The notes: generated by a model from the letters alone, not told the origin. Positions 1-9,012 are shown, counted from the first letter of the stretch. The stretch is DNA of 64,000 bases from Brevibacillus sedimenti (GCF_020923495.1 NZ_CP064048.1:3225001-3289000); one strand, 5' to 3'. Made by a program: numbers and translations.

Positions 1-1
1 C

Positions 2-838
2 CTGATCGACGAGCAGGACATCCGGGCGTTTTTCTGGTTTTTGGAGCGAAACAACTGGCTGATTTTTCACGACGCCTACGCCCAACTGCTGCTCTATGCG
101 GAGATGAAGCGGACAGGAACCGATCTGACTCACCTCCTGCCCCACCTCGGTGTCTCCCGCTTCATGCAGCCAGTGTGGCGCGAGTTTCTGGAAAAGAAGG
201 ACAGCGTGCGGCTCACCCGCGCCCTGATCGTCAACGAACAGCAGTACATTGAGCAGCGCGTGGTGCGCAAACCGTTCATCCGAGAGCAGGTCTTAGCCAA
301 CCTCACGGATCAGGTGCAGTCCGTGCTTTCGCTCAACCAGGTGTTGTTTCCCTACAAGGCCCATCCCGCCGACCGGCGGCTGAGCATCGTCGGCATCGCG
401 ACAAACCGTTTTCCCGCTGTCCGGCAGCGCATATCCACAGGCAAGACGCTGTACCGGCTCCTCTACGCCGATGACCAACGGCACGAGGCGATTGTCAGGT
501 GGGCGGAGCGCATTCCGCATACGGGATCGCGTGCCGATTACTGGCCCCACCTGTTTTCTCCCAAACCTCACGACGAAATAGCGGCCCCCGTCTACGTGCC
601 GCGCATCGACGGCACTGCGCTGCGGCCGGGCTGTCCCAAGCTGTACAGCCCAGTGCTGAGCGCTGTCTGGCCGGATGTGGAACACGCCCCGGCTGACGGC
701 GTGGACTGGTATCGTGACGAGAAATGGCTGGAGGCGCTGGAAGACGAGGATGATCTGCCGACAATGGAGAGCGAGGCGTATCTGCGCTCGCTGCAGCTCG
801 CCGAGAAAGGGTTGGAGAGGATTACGGCCATGAAATGA
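2..838 (+). CDS. DUF2515 (YppC-like) protein, 5' end missing
   Basis: The reading frame is open from the first bases of the window, so the start codon lies upstream and only the C-terminal part, about 278 residues, is visible. The text includes HDAYAQLLLY near the start and NEQQYIEQRVV about 80 residues in, which I associate with the DUF2515/YppC family of Bacillales proteins of unknown function. No membrane segment or signal is seen in this part. Its TGA stop lies about 24 bases before the likely GTG start of the next gene, so the two are probably co-transcribed. The family call rests on recalled sequence patterns and is moderate. Confidence 0.65.
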   Translation: MIDEQDIRAFFWFLERNNWLIFHDAYAQLLLYAEMKRTGTDLTHLLPHLGVSRFMQPVWREFLEKKDSVRLTRALIVNEQQYIEQRVVRKPFIREQVLANLTDQVQSVLSLNQVLFPYKAHPADRRLSIVGIATNRFPAVRQRISTGKTLYRLLYADDQRHEAIVRWAERIPHTGSRADYWPHLFSPKPHDEIAAPVYVPRIDGTALRPGCPKLYSPVLSAVWPDVEHAPADGVDWYRDEKWLEALEDEDDLPTMESEAYLRSLQLAEKGLERITAMK

Positions 839-861
839 CACGATGTGGAGGTGTCGGAAGC

Positions 862-1803
862 GTGAAATCATTGATCGAAAACCAGAAGGCGTATCTGCTG
901 GGCTGCCAACTGTCGAGCGGCGCATTTCGGCTGGCCCCCAGGCGCGTCCAGATCAATCCGTACTTCACCAACCTGGCGCTGATCTCCCTGGTCCGGCTCG
1001 GCGAAGGGGAGGCAGTGCGAAAGTACGTGGATTGGTATCTGGACCACGTCAACGAACGCGGTTACATCAACGACTACCGGCTGGACGGCGAACGGGAAGT
1101 GGACACCGGCAATGCCGACAGCGAGGACAGCTATCACGCCACGCTTTTCAGTCTGCTTGTGGAATGGCTGCGGCTCACCGGCGACACAGACTGGCTGCGG
1201 CAGCGCCGGGATGAGTTGGCCAAAATGCTTCAGGCAGTGGGGCGGCTGCAGCAAAAAGACGGGTTGACCTGGGCGAAGCATTCGTATCGGGTCAAATATT
1301 TGATGGACAATTGCGAAGTGGCCGTCGGACTGGAAGATGCGGCCACCCTGTTTGCAGCTATCGGTGACGACGCGCTGGCGAAGGAAGCGCGGTATCGGGC
1401 GGAAGCCTGCCGCAGGGGAATTGCGGCGATGTACAGCCCGGCGCGGGCAGCCTACGCGATGTACGATCGCAAGTATCCCGGCTGGCGCAAGTGGTACCCG
1501 GACGTCACCTCCCAGGCGTTTCCGATCGTGTACGGACTGGCCTCCCCCGATGCAACCAGCGGCCTGTACGAGCGCATTACGGCCGCCTTTCCCCACTACG
1601 ACATCTTTCAGACCGGCGACCTGTACCCCTGGATGATCATGGGAGAATGCGCCAGACGGGTGGGCGACATGCGCAGGGTGGAGCGCATGCTGCAGACTGC
1701 GGCTGAACTGTACATACGCGGTCCACGCCATCCCTACTGGCTCATCCACGAATCGGGCCGGTTTATCGAACTGATGCAGGCTGCCGGTGCATCCGCCGCC
1801 TAA
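862..1803 (+). CDS. Six-hairpin glycosidase-like hypothetical protein
   Basis: A protein of 313 residues with no signal peptide. An in-frame ATG at 835 overlaps the previous stop, but GGAGGTG at 847-853 sits eight bases before GTG 862, so I take that start. Repeated helical segments with aromatic and acidic residues (YFTNLALISLV, NADSEDSYHATLFSLLVEW, LYPWMIMGE) look like an alpha/alpha toroid as in six-hairpin glycosidases. A substrate cannot be named. The stop TAA overlaps the stop TAG of the convergent DUF1444 gene within four bases, so no separate terminator fits between them. Confidence 0.6.
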   Translation: MKSLIENQKAYLLGCQLSSGAFRLAPRRVQINPYFTNLALISLVRLGEGEAVRKYVDWYLDHVNERGYINDYRLDGEREVDTGNADSEDSYHATLFSLLVEWLRLTGDTDWLRQRRDELAKMLQAVGRLQQKDGLTWAKHSYRVKYLMDNCEVAVGLEDAATLFAAIGDDALAKEARYRAEACRRGIAAMYSPARAAYAMYDRKYPGWRKWYPDVTSQAFPIVYGLASPDATSGLYERITAAFPHYDIFQTGDLYPWMIMGECARRVGDMRRVERMLQTAAELYIRGPRHPYWLIHESGRFIELMQAAGASAA

Positions 1804-2648
1804 TCTCGACGGTTCGTCTGCTTCCTGACGCGGGGGTGAGTGCCATGCTGCACCACCAGGAACGGCACCAATTCACCCTTTTCCCAGAAAAAGGGGAGCG
1901 GACAGATTGGCACGGGCCCTTTGGCCGCGAAATCTTGCGCGAGCCGGGCCAGCAGCGTGGCCCCGGTCTCACCGTGCAGATCGGCCACGATCAACACGTC
2001 CTGATGGGGAACAGCCACGCCGAGGGCATCCCCTGTCTTGCTGCGTTCCATCTCCTCCAGCATGGATGTGAGCAGCACGCGGCTGGCTGCATACCCGTCG
2101 CGCGGACTGATAAAATGAATGCGGTTGGGTCCCACCAGCTGTGTCTTGATGGGAACGGGCAGTCCCTGCAGATTGGCCATCGCATGGCGGTGCAGCTCCT
2201 CCTCCGACCAGCCCGCTTCCGCCAACGCCACCCGTTCAATCAGGGTATACCCCTCACCGTGGTCCAAGGCGTACAGGATGGCCGTCTCCTCCGTGTGCGG
2301 ACGAGACACCCAGCGCCCGGAATTCTCCCGGAGCAGCGAGGCATGCCGCAGGACTGGATAGATCCGACTTTCCCGTCCGGCCAAGGTGCGATCAGCCGTC
2401 TGCCCGCGAACGGCGGCGAGCACGCGGGAGACAAATGCGTATAGAGCCGTCCGCCGCTCATCCGGCTTGTCCTCTACGCGGCGATAAAGCGGCTCCAACG
2501 GGATCGCGGACACGATTGGCGAGCCGTCCGCTCGCCGCATGATGCTGAGGCTGTCCTCCTCCGCTTCGCAAAACAGCTCGTCCGGCAGTTCCCTGCCGAT
2601 CAGTTCGACGACCCGCCGCTTCAGTGACTGGCGCACATTGTTTGTCAT
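1800..2648 (-). CDS. DUF1444 (YtpQ-like) protein
   Basis: A cytosolic protein of 282 residues. The segments DGYAASRVLL, VPHQDVLIVADL and FFWEKGELVPF match my recollection of the DUF1444/UPF0354 family (B. subtilis YtpQ), whose function is unknown. The start is the ATG at 2646-2648, preceded by GAGGGGGA; an earlier in-frame codon would add 12 residues without a ribosome site. It lies 26 bases after the stop of the DUF3900 gene on the same strand and is probably in one operon with it. Its end overlaps the convergent gene by four bases. Confidence 0.7.
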   Translation of the reverse strand: MTNNVRQSLKRRVVELIGRELPDELFCEAEEDSLSIMRRADGSPIVSAIPLEPLYRRVEDKPDERRTALYAFVSRVLAAVRGQTADRTLAGRESRIYPVLRHASLLRENSGRWVSRPHTEETAILYALDHGEGYTLIERVALAEAGWSEEELHRHAMANLQGLPVPIKTQLVGPNRIHFISPRDGYAASRVLLTSMLEEMERSKTGDALGVAVPHQDVLIVADLHGETGATLLARLAQDFAAKGPVPICPLPFFWEKGELVPFLVVQHGTHPRVRKQTNRRD

Positions 2649-2674
2649 GATGATTCCCCCTCGTTTGTCATATC

Positions 2675-3787
2675 TCACTCCCACGGCGGCCGGTCGTCCG
2701 GATCGGCGGCGGGCGGCGCTGCCGAGCAGGAACGGCTGCGTTCCTCAATCTCGCTTATGACCTCATGCAGGCTTTTGGGCTTGGCAAATTCCACAGGTGA
2801 TACGCCCCGTTCGAACTGCAGCGCATCTCCTTCCAGCAGCACCACGTACCGGCCGTTTGTCTTGGCGATGTGCAGATTGATCCCGTAGTCGGCCAACAGT
2901 GCCCGCACCTGCATGTGGTCCAGCTTGAATTTCAGCTCTGCTTCCGGCTGCCGCTCGGTGATGATCTGCGCGGCTTCCATCACCGTGTCGTGTTCCCATT
3001 TTTCGGCCAGTTCCCGCTTGGGGCTGGCGGCGATCAGCTCGATCTCCTCTTCTGCCCGCTGCCGCTCCTCCGTTTCTTCCGGATAGACGTATTCGATGTG
3101 CTGACGGGCCAGTGACAGCACTTCTTCCGAGACGAGCTGGGTCAGCGTTTGCGGATATTCAATGAAACGCATAAATTCTTCAAAGTACCGGGCATGGGAA
3201 AATTGATGGATCTTCACGTGATACGGATCGTTCATCCCCTGCTCGACCATGTGCGGGTACATCAGCGACTTCATGTTTTTCGCGCTGATCGCCATGTTGA
3301 CGTTGGCGATCAGGCTGTGTTCATCAGTGATGATGGCCGTTTTCTGTTCAAAGTCGCATTTGAGTATGAATACGTACCGGTCGTCCAGCGTTTCCAGCCG
3401 TGTGCGGACGACCAGGAGCACCCCGCCCCTCACCTGGGATGTGCGCAGATAGGACTGAACCAGCTCCTGACAAGGTTCCCTGCTCTCCCCCGGCGTCTCT
3501 GCGGCCAAGAGCCGCTGCAGCAGGGCGTAATTGGGGTTGGACTCCAGCGGATGTCCCTCCTCCAGCACAAAGCGGCCCAGCTTGGTTGGGCTGGCTTCGC
3601 TCTTCGGGTTCGGCTCCACCTTGCGCTTGGCAATCCGGGCAAATTCCCCGTCCAAGAACGGGCGCAGCTCGCTTTTCTGGTATTCATCCCCGGACAAGAA
3701 CCGGCTCATCCGAACGTGCTTGGCGCCTCCCTCTCCTTCCGGTTGTTCGATCAAAAAAAACGTCAGCCAATCGATGACAAAATTCAT
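2675..3787 (-). CDS. DUF3900 family protein
   Basis: A protein of 370 residues beginning MNFVIDWLTFF. The series GDEYQKSELRPFLDGE, RIAKRKVEPNPKSE, LESNPNYALLQRL, FILKCDFE and AKNMKSLMYP is typical of the DUF3900 family of Bacillales, which has no assigned role. The chosen ATG at 3785-3787 has GGAG about ten bases upstream and lies just downstream of a good SigA-type promoter; the longer frame would start beyond that promoter. The C-terminal 30 residues are proline- and charge-rich. It leads a probable two-gene operon with DUF1444. Confidence 0.75.
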   Translation of the reverse strand: MNFVIDWLTFFLIEQPEGEGGAKHVRMSRFLSGDEYQKSELRPFLDGEFARIAKRKVEPNPKSEASPTKLGRFVLEEGHPLESNPNYALLQRLLAAETPGESREPCQELVQSYLRTSQVRGGVLLVVRTRLETLDDRYVFILKCDFEQKTAIITDEHSLIANVNMAISAKNMKSLMYPHMVEQGMNDPYHVKIHQFSHARYFEEFMRFIEYPQTLTQLVSEEVLSLARQHIEYVYPEETEERQRAEEEIELIAASPKRELAEKWEHDTVMEAAQIITERQPEAELKFKLDHMQVRALLADYGINLHIAKTNGRYVVLLEGDALQFERGVSPVEFAKPKSLHEVISEIEERSRSCSAAPPAADPDDRPPWE

Positions 3788-3823
3788 CAGTTCTTCGCTC
3801 CTGTCCCATATCTGAACGACATG

Positions 3824-3852
3824 ATTATAGCAAAGCCGGAAAAAACGGTCAG
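3824..3852 (-). promoter_or_regulatory. SigA-type promoter of the DUF3900-DUF1444 pair
   Basis: On the minus strand CTGACC (3847-3852) and TATAAT (3824-3829) are separated by 17 bases. The -10 is a perfect match, and the start codon follows about 37 bases further on. Confidence 0.55.
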
Positions 3853-3896
3853 GCGTTTTTCCGAAAATGGTATCATGGAGACAGGAGGGACACTTC

Positions 3897-4733
3897 ATGT
3901 GGAAACAGCTTTGCGCCTGGTGGAACCTCAACGTGCGCGACAGACCGTACAAGCCCGGCATGCTGGTCGGCAGCTACCGGATCGAAGAGGTGCTGGGCAT
4001 GGGCAGCTACGGAATCGCCTACCGGGCCGTCCATCTCCCGTCCGGACGGGTTGTCGTGATCAAACAGGTGAAGCCCAGCCTGCGCCGCTCCCCCAAGGGA
4101 GAAGCGATGCAGCACTACGAACAGCGAGTGCTGGCCGCCCTCTCCCACCCGCAGATCCCGCGCTGGCTGGAGTCGTTTCGGCACGGGAACGATTCGTTTC
4201 TGGTGATGTCATACATCGCCGGGCCGACGCTGGAAGAGCTGCTGTTCGAAGAGGGGACCGCGCTCAGTGAGTGGGAAGCGGCCCGCTTGATGCGGCAGGT
4301 GGATGAGCTGGTCGCGTATCTGCACGAAAAAAACGTCATTCATCGCGACATCCGCATCCCCAACGTGATCTGGCAGGAAGGCAGGCTCCATCTGATCGAC
4401 TTCGGACTGGCCCGGTTCCAGGGAGATCCGCCCACCTACATCGCCCAGGACCTGAGTGACTATCCGGAGGAAAAACAGTTGAAGCGGCAAGTGGAGCCGA
4501 CAAGCGACCTGTATGCCCTCGGCCACTTTTTCCTGTTTTTGCTCTACTCCGGGTATCGCGCAGATGAGAACCAGCCGGAGCGCAGTTGGGAAGAAGAGTT
4601 GACGCTCTCCCCGCAGATCCGGGAGATGATCCGCCGCCTGCTGCAAATCGACCCGGCATACGACAGTGTCGAGGAGTGGCTCGCTGATCTGGATGGGTAT
4701 TTGAACGTGAAAAAAGAGCAGTCCAATCGATGA
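3897..4733 (+). CDS. Hanks-type serine/threonine protein kinase, single domain
   Basis: A protein of 278 residues that should transfer phosphate from ATP to protein Ser/Thr. It shows the glycine loop GMGSYGIAY, the ATP lysine in VVIK, the catalytic loop HRDIRIPN and the metal-binding DFGLAR. The catalytic loop has Arg where HRDLKPEN kinases have Lys. There is no transmembrane segment and no PASTA domain, so it is a small soluble kinase unlike PrkC. ATG 3897 is chosen because AGGAGGG lies eight bases upstream, while the earlier ATG at 3867 has no site. It is divergent from the DUF3900 operon and ends in an intrinsic terminator. Its substrate is unknown. Confidence 0.8.
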   Translation: MWKQLCAWWNLNVRDRPYKPGMLVGSYRIEEVLGMGSYGIAYRAVHLPSGRVVVIKQVKPSLRRSPKGEAMQHYEQRVLAALSHPQIPRWLESFRHGNDSFLVMSYIAGPTLEELLFEEGTALSEWEAARLMRQVDELVAYLHEKNVIHRDIRIPNVIWQEGRLHLIDFGLARFQGDPPTYIAQDLSDYPEEKQLKRQVEPTSDLYALGHFFLFLLYSGYRADENQPERSWEEELTLSPQIREMIRRLLQIDPAYDSVEEWLADLDGYLNVKKEQSNR

Positions 4734-4760
4734 ACAATACCGATTGCGTCTGCTCTTTTT
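4711..4760. terminator. Intrinsic terminator, probably bidirectional
   Basis: The arms AAAAAGAGCAG and CTGCTCTTTTT enclose a second pairing CAATCG/CGATTG. Runs of A and T on the two sides let it serve both the kinase gene and the convergent small gene. It overlaps the end of the kinase coding sequence. Confidence 0.8.
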
Positions 4761-4763
4761 TGC

Positions 4764-4919
4764 TTACTCGTGAATCGGCTGCTTCTTGGCCGTTTCCATC
4801 TGCCGTTTCAGTTCCCCCGCTTCCCGGCGCAGCGTTTGCCGCTCGCTTTTGGAGAGGCGCTCGCCGCCAACAGGGCCGTTTACCAGCAGAGCTTCTTCAT
4901 CCAATCGATCTTTGCGCAT
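4764..4919 (-). CDS. Small charged hypothetical protein, 51 residues
   Basis: Reads MRKDRLDEEALLVNGPVGG and continues with a lysine/arginine/glutamate-rich helix, ending KKQPIHE. A strong AGGAGGT lies a few bases before the ATG, and the frame stops right at the terminator, so this is probably a real gene. It follows the DEAD-box helicase by 37 bases and is probably co-transcribed with it. I do not recognise a family; the length and composition suit a small spore or RNA-associated protein, but nothing shows this. Confidence 0.65.
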   Translation of the reverse strand: MRKDRLDEEALLVNGPVGGERLSKSERQTLRREAGELKRQMETAKKQPIHE

Positions 4920-4956
4920 GGGGACCTCCTGTGGGCATCAATAGGTATTCCTTTTC

Positions 4957-6147
4957 CTACTTTGTACGAAAGCGTCCTTTCTTATGTACGCGGCCGCTGT
5001 TCTTTTTGCGCAGCTCAGAGGGATCGACCAGCGCACCGTACGACATCGCTTTTTCCACGATGGACAAACCGGTCTGCTTGGCAAACTTGCGGACGATAAA
5101 CAACTCCTGCGGCGTGACAATGGAAAAGACCAGACCCGCCCGTCCCATCCGGCCGGTACGGCCGCTGCGGTGGATGTAGGTATCCGCATCGGGAGCGGGA
5201 TCGTAATGGACGATGCATTCCACGCCCGGTATGTCAAGACCGCGGGCCGCCACGTCCGTGGTAATCAGGACGGGAAATGCACCGTTGCGAAACTGCTGCA
5301 AAGTATGGGCCCGCTCCTCCTTGCTGGCGTCACGGTGCAGCAACCGGCACGGCAGGTGGTGATATGTGAGCTTGGCGGTGATCTCCTCCACCTTGTCGAT
5401 CTGATTGACAAACACGATCGACGCGCGTGCGTTGACGAGACGCAGCAGCCGACGCAGCGTGTCCGCCTTTTTGCGGGGATCGCTGACCAGGTACATGTGC
5501 GCCACACCCGCCGTGTTCTCCGGCGCCGCCGATCGGATCACCACTGGTTCGGCGGCAAGCGCCGAGGCAAGCTGCACCACCTGTTCTGATAAGGTAGCGG
5601 AGAAAAACAGCCGCTGCGTGTCCCGCATCGTCCGTTTCAACACGTCCTGGACCGGTCGCGAAAACCCTTCGTCCAAAAGACGGTCGGCTTCATCCACCAC
5701 CACTGCTTTGACGGTGTGCACCTTTACTTTCCGCTGCTCAATCAGCTCCAGCAGACGTCCCGGTGTGGCGGCAATCAGCGCCGGCCGTTTTTTCAGGCGC
5801 TCCACCTGCCGCTTCACATCGACGCCGCCGATGATCGGCACCACGGTTGCCCCTTTTTTTGCAAGCAGCGGCTCCGCCTCTCTGGCAATCTGCATTACCA
5901 ATTCATGCGTCGGTGCCAACACCAGCACCTGCAGCTCCTTGGTGTCCGCTTCCACTTTGTCGATCAGCGGCAGCAGATAGGCCAGCGTTTTCCCCGTTCC
6001 CGTCGGCGATTCCACCAGAGCGTTTCGGCCGCTCTGAATGACGGGAATGGCATCCTGCTGCACGGGTGTGGGCCGCTTCATGTTTCGTTCCTCAAGCGCT
6101 TCCAACAGCGGTGCGCTCAGCTTGAAATCAGCAAACGTGGTACTCAC
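4957..6147 (-). CDS. DEAD-box RNA helicase, YfmL-like
   Basis: An ATP-dependent RNA helicase of 396 residues with only the two RecA-like domains and a short basic tail. Seen in order: Q-motif region TPVQQDAIP, Walker A PTGTGKT, PTHELV, TPGRL, DEADR, SAT, and the domain-2 motifs FVNQ, TDVAARGLD and HRSGRTGRMGR. The compact length resembles B. subtilis YfmL, which has been linked to ribosome assembly, rather than the longer CshA/DbpA types. GTG start with AGGAGG a few bases upstream. The tail (SGRVHKKGRFRTK) is basic and probably binds RNA. Confidence 0.85.
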   Translation of the reverse strand: MSTTFADFKLSAPLLEALEERNMKRPTPVQQDAIPVIQSGRNALVESPTGTGKTLAYLLPLIDKVEADTKELQVLVLAPTHELVMQIAREAEPLLAKKGATVVPIIGGVDVKRQVERLKKRPALIAATPGRLLELIEQRKVKVHTVKAVVVDEADRLLDEGFSRPVQDVLKRTMRDTQRLFFSATLSEQVVQLASALAAEPVVIRSAAPENTAGVAHMYLVSDPRKKADTLRRLLRLVNARASIVFVNQIDKVEEITAKLTYHHLPCRLLHRDASKEERAHTLQQFRNGAFPVLITTDVAARGLDIPGVECIVHYDPAPDADTYIHRSGRTGRMGRAGLVFSIVTPQELFIVRKFAKQTGLSIVEKAMSYGALVDPSELRKKNSGRVHKKGRFRTK

Positions 6148-6288
6148 AACAATCCTCCTGGCAAGACATGATCATGGGTAAGCTTACCACAAATGACTGC
6201 CAAGCGAAACCGCCAATCAGGATGCCTCAACGCTTGATCCAACCCGTACGTCCACCTGATCCATCCGGCTGAAATCCGCCTGATGCCC

Positions 6289-6432
6289 TCAACGGTTGTT
6301 GGAATCGAGACGGGTTTCCCGTTTTTCCATTTTGTCGTGCCGATCTTTCTCGCTGTGCTGGTTGTGCGTCCCGGGCGGATTTTTCATGTACTCTTCCACC
6401 TGTTGTTGAAATTCCTTGTCATAACCGCGCAT
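6289..6432 (-). CDS. Small hydrophilic hypothetical protein, 47 residues
   Basis: Begins MRGYDKEFQQQVEEYMKN and ends RLDSNNR; very hydrophilic, no cysteine and no membrane segment. A good AGGAGGTGA precedes the ATG. It stands alone between the helicase gene and the divergent glycosidase-like gene. No family recognised. Short, charged, Gln/Asn-rich proteins like this are frequent among spore-expressed genes of Bacillales, which is only an analogy. Confidence 0.55.
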   Translation of the reverse strand: MRGYDKEFQQQVEEYMKNPPGTHNQHSEKDRHDKMEKRETRLDSNNR

Positions 6433-6553
6433 GCGCCTCACCTCCTGCAGTTAGTCTGTCCGCCAACGCTCCCGCTGTCCCCTGAAACTTTTTTCCCGTC
6501 CGATCGTCAAACTTATACGACAAAAATAAATATGAATGTAGGGAAGATCACGC

Positions 6554-7606
6554 ATGACCACCTTGTCACGAACCTTGACGCGGAAGCGAAGGCATCGGCG
6601 CAGCCGGCGGTGGAACTGGTTCTGGCGGTTGACGGCTGTCTGCACGTTCACGTTTTCCACCCTTGCCCTGGGAGGCGCGCTCTTTCTGTTTTGCACGGAT
6701 ACGGGCGAAGAGCTGCGGGAATGGGCAGCCGGCACGCTGCTGACGACGCAGCACGACTACTGGGCACCGTACACGTTTTTGCCCGACGACAAATTGGAAG
6801 AACTAAAAAGACAGATTCGCAATCCTGTCGTCATTAATTCGGTGGCGGACACGAAGCAGCCGGGCGTCCGGCCGGTCGACATCCCCGCGCCGGAAAAGCC
6901 AAGGGAGCTGATCGAGATCGAGGAGATCGACGAAGCGCGCGGCAGTTATTATTTCAAAGGCAAGCTGATGTACATCAGCGATCCCAACCGCGTCCATCTG
7001 GTCGTCACCACGCGCAAAGACCGGGGCGATCTTCTCGACGAGTTCGCCAAGAAGTACAACGCCATCGGGATCGTCAACGCCAGCGGGTTTTACGACCCGG
7101 ACGGCTACGGCAAGGGAACCAAAGCGTACGGCGTGGTGATCAAGGACGGCAAAATCCTGCAGGGGTACAACCCCAAGAGCGGGGAAACAGCCTTGGGCAT
7201 CACTTACGACGGCAGGCTGGTGACCGGCAATTACTCCGCCCAGGAGTTGGTAAACATGGGCGTTCGGGACGCGATGAGTTTCCGGCCGCAGCTCATCGTC
7301 AACGGCAAAAACCTGTTTGCGGACAAGCCCGCCAAAAGCTGGGGGATACAGCCGCGCACCGCTGTCGGCCAAAAAGCGGACGGCACCATCGTGTTCCTGG
7401 TCATCGACGGACGGCAGCCCGGCCACTCCATCGGGGCCAGCATGAACGACGTCGCGGAAATCCTGGCAGCACGGGGCGTCGTCAATGCGATGGCCATGGA
7501 CGGCGGGTCCAGCTCGATGATGCTGTACAACGGGGAAGCCATCACCAGGACATCCTGCCCGTACGAACGCGGCCGCTTTTTGCCCAATGCATGGGCCGTC
7601 TACTAA
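6554..7606 (+). CDS. Membrane-anchored phosphodiester glycosidase-like (NAGPA domain) protein
   Basis: A protein of 350 residues. An Arg-rich N-terminus is followed by one hydrophobic segment at about residues 23-47 (signal anchor), so the rest is outside the membrane. From about residue 130 the sequence has the features of the NAGPA/DUF2233 family: NASGFYDPDGYGKG, RTAVGQKADGTIVFLVIDGRQ, and the end signature AMAMDGGSSSMMLYNG. Family members remove sugar-1-phosphodiester caps or act on cell-wall polymers; the substrate here is not evident. A purine-rich AGGGAAGA precedes the ATG. It is followed by a strong terminator. Confidence 0.8.
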   Translation: MTTLSRTLTRKRRHRRSRRWNWFWRLTAVCTFTFSTLALGGALFLFCTDTGEELREWAAGTLLTTQHDYWAPYTFLPDDKLEELKRQIRNPVVINSVADTKQPGVRPVDIPAPEKPRELIEIEEIDEARGSYYFKGKLMYISDPNRVHLVVTTRKDRGDLLDEFAKKYNAIGIVNASGFYDPDGYGKGTKAYGVVIKDGKILQGYNPKSGETALGITYDGRLVTGNYSAQELVNMGVRDAMSFRPQLIVNGKNLFADKPAKSWGIQPRTAVGQKADGTIVFLVIDGRQPGHSIGASMNDVAEILAARGVVNAMAMDGGSSSMMLYNGEAITRTSCPYERGRFLPNAWAVY

Positions 7607-7683
7607 GACCAACCGTTGTCCAGTTTGAACCACGCCCCCATCCGCAGCATTCCGCCACGCCGCATGGTCAGTCTCACGCATCA

Positions 7684-7727
7684 AAAACAGGCAGCCCGCT
7701 TACAGAAAGTGTCGGGCTGCCTGTTTT
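7684..7727. terminator. Strong intrinsic terminator between convergent genes
   Basis: A perfect 15-base stem reads AAAACAGGCAGCCCG against CGGGCTGCCTGTTTT with a 14-base loop. The A and T ends suggest use in both directions. Confidence 0.85.
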
Positions 7728-7776
7728 GCATCCACTCGATTTGTCCGGCACCTGGAGTTTATCTCCAGGAGAACAC

Positions 7777-8664
7777 TCATGATTTTCGCTTGTTTATCGA
7801 CTCCAAGTTTACTCGTTCAAAGAAGGCGGGCTTGTACCGGCTGGCGTAACTCTCTCCGGCGATGACCAGCTCGTCCAGCCGTATGCGCAATTCCTGCAGC
7901 GTAATGCCCTCCATCGCCGTGTTTAAAATAACCGCGCGCGCCATTTGCCGCAGGCGGCGCACATCGTGCTCCAACGCTTTGCCCAGCATCTTCCCGCTGT
8001 GGACGATCTCCGAGCGGTGGTTGTAGGAGCGCTTGACAAACTGGGCCACCTGTTCCCGTTCGGCATACGTATCCCCGAAGTAATAGGCCATGCGCAGCCG
8101 CAGCTTGTAGGTGATCTCTCCTTTTTTGCCGTCGGGCACAAACAGCGATTCCAGCGCAATCCACAAGTCCAGCAGTTGATCCTCCAGATTTTTCTTCTCC
8201 AGGGAGAGGGCGTAGCGGCGAACGGCCAGTTGAGGCAGGGACGGCTTGTCCCAGATGAGGGACTGAAAAATTTCTTCGGTCCGCTCGTCGAAGATAAATT
8301 TCTTCCCGTCATTGGACCGCTTCAAATAGGTGATCCCAAACACCGGCGGCTGGGCCGTGATGATGTACGGGATGGAGCAGATGCCGTCCAATGCCGACAG
8401 GTTCAGCTTTTGTTCAATTTCTTCGATCCAGGCTTGGTCCTGCCTTACCTTCAAATCAGGGTATTCGGCAAACAAAAACAGGCTGTCCGCCCTTACTTTG
8501 CGGTCAAACAGCAGACGGCTCTCGTCCATTTGGTTTTTAAGAAAACGGGAGGCCAGCTTGTACAGTTTTTCTTCTCCCGACAGCAGCAGAAACGACTGAG
8601 GTAATTCAATCCGAACCGGTCTGAGCGTCGTTGAGTTAAAGACCGGGGCAATCAGATACGGCAT
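7777..8664 (-). CDS. HEPN/Apea-like domain hypothetical protein
   Basis: A soluble protein of 295 residues. The C-terminal half carries LDLWIALESLFVPDG followed about 65 residues later by NHRSEIVHSG, the pattern of Apea-like HEPN domains, in which R-x4-6-H is often the RNase site. The N-terminal half is unassigned. AGGAGA lies eight bases before the ATG. It is monocistronic and divergent from sspP. HEPN proteins often act in toxin-antitoxin or phage defence, but no antitoxin partner is adjacent here, so the role is open. Confidence 0.6.
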   Translation of the reverse strand: MPYLIAPVFNSTTLRPVRIELPQSFLLLSGEEKLYKLASRFLKNQMDESRLLFDRKVRADSLFLFAEYPDLKVRQDQAWIEEIEQKLNLSALDGICSIPYIITAQPPVFGITYLKRSNDGKKFIFDERTEEIFQSLIWDKPSLPQLAVRRYALSLEKKNLEDQLLDLWIALESLFVPDGKKGEITYKLRLRMAYYFGDTYAEREQVAQFVKRSYNHRSEIVHSGKMLGKALEHDVRRLRQMARAVILNTAMEGITLQELRIRLDELVIAGESYASRYKPAFFERVNLESINKRKS

Positions 8665-8856
8665 GGGCGTGTCTCCTTTCCGGCTCTTTACAGGTGCGTC
8701 CGGCCGACGGGCAGTCTTGGTTCAGCCCAAAAAGATTACATAATAAATGTTATGTCATCTACTCTGCAGTCTGCAACATGCTTCCTTATAGAATACCAGC
8801 AATTCCTATGGTTCGTCATCCTGCTTGTCCGGCATGCTATACAAAAAGGAGTTGAT

Positions 8857-9012
8857 ATGATGATGGACAAGGATCGCGTACGCGAAGAAAATCCCCATCA
8901 GATGTACAACAACACCTACCAACCCATGGAACAGACCGGCGAGCCGATGCCCGGCTCCAAAAAGGTAAAGCAGGCGAATCACTCGCGCCAGGTAAAGACG
9001 AGGGAAGGCTGA
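8857..9012 (+). CDS. sspP: Small acid-soluble spore protein P (SspP/CotL)
   Basis: A 51-residue protein ending with GSKKVKQANHSRQ, which corresponds closely to the GSKKVKNRNHTRQ block of B. subtilis SspP. The middle (GEPMPGSKK) also fits. AAGGAG lies six bases before the first of three consecutive ATG codons. SspP is a minor spore protein made in the forespore under SigG; a CATGCTA sequence at 8833-8839 resembles a SigG -10, but no convincing -35 is seen. It is followed by a hairpin at 9003-9027. Confidence 0.8.
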   Translation: MMMDKDRVREENPHQMYNNTYQPMEQTGEPMPGSKKVKQANHSRQVKTREG

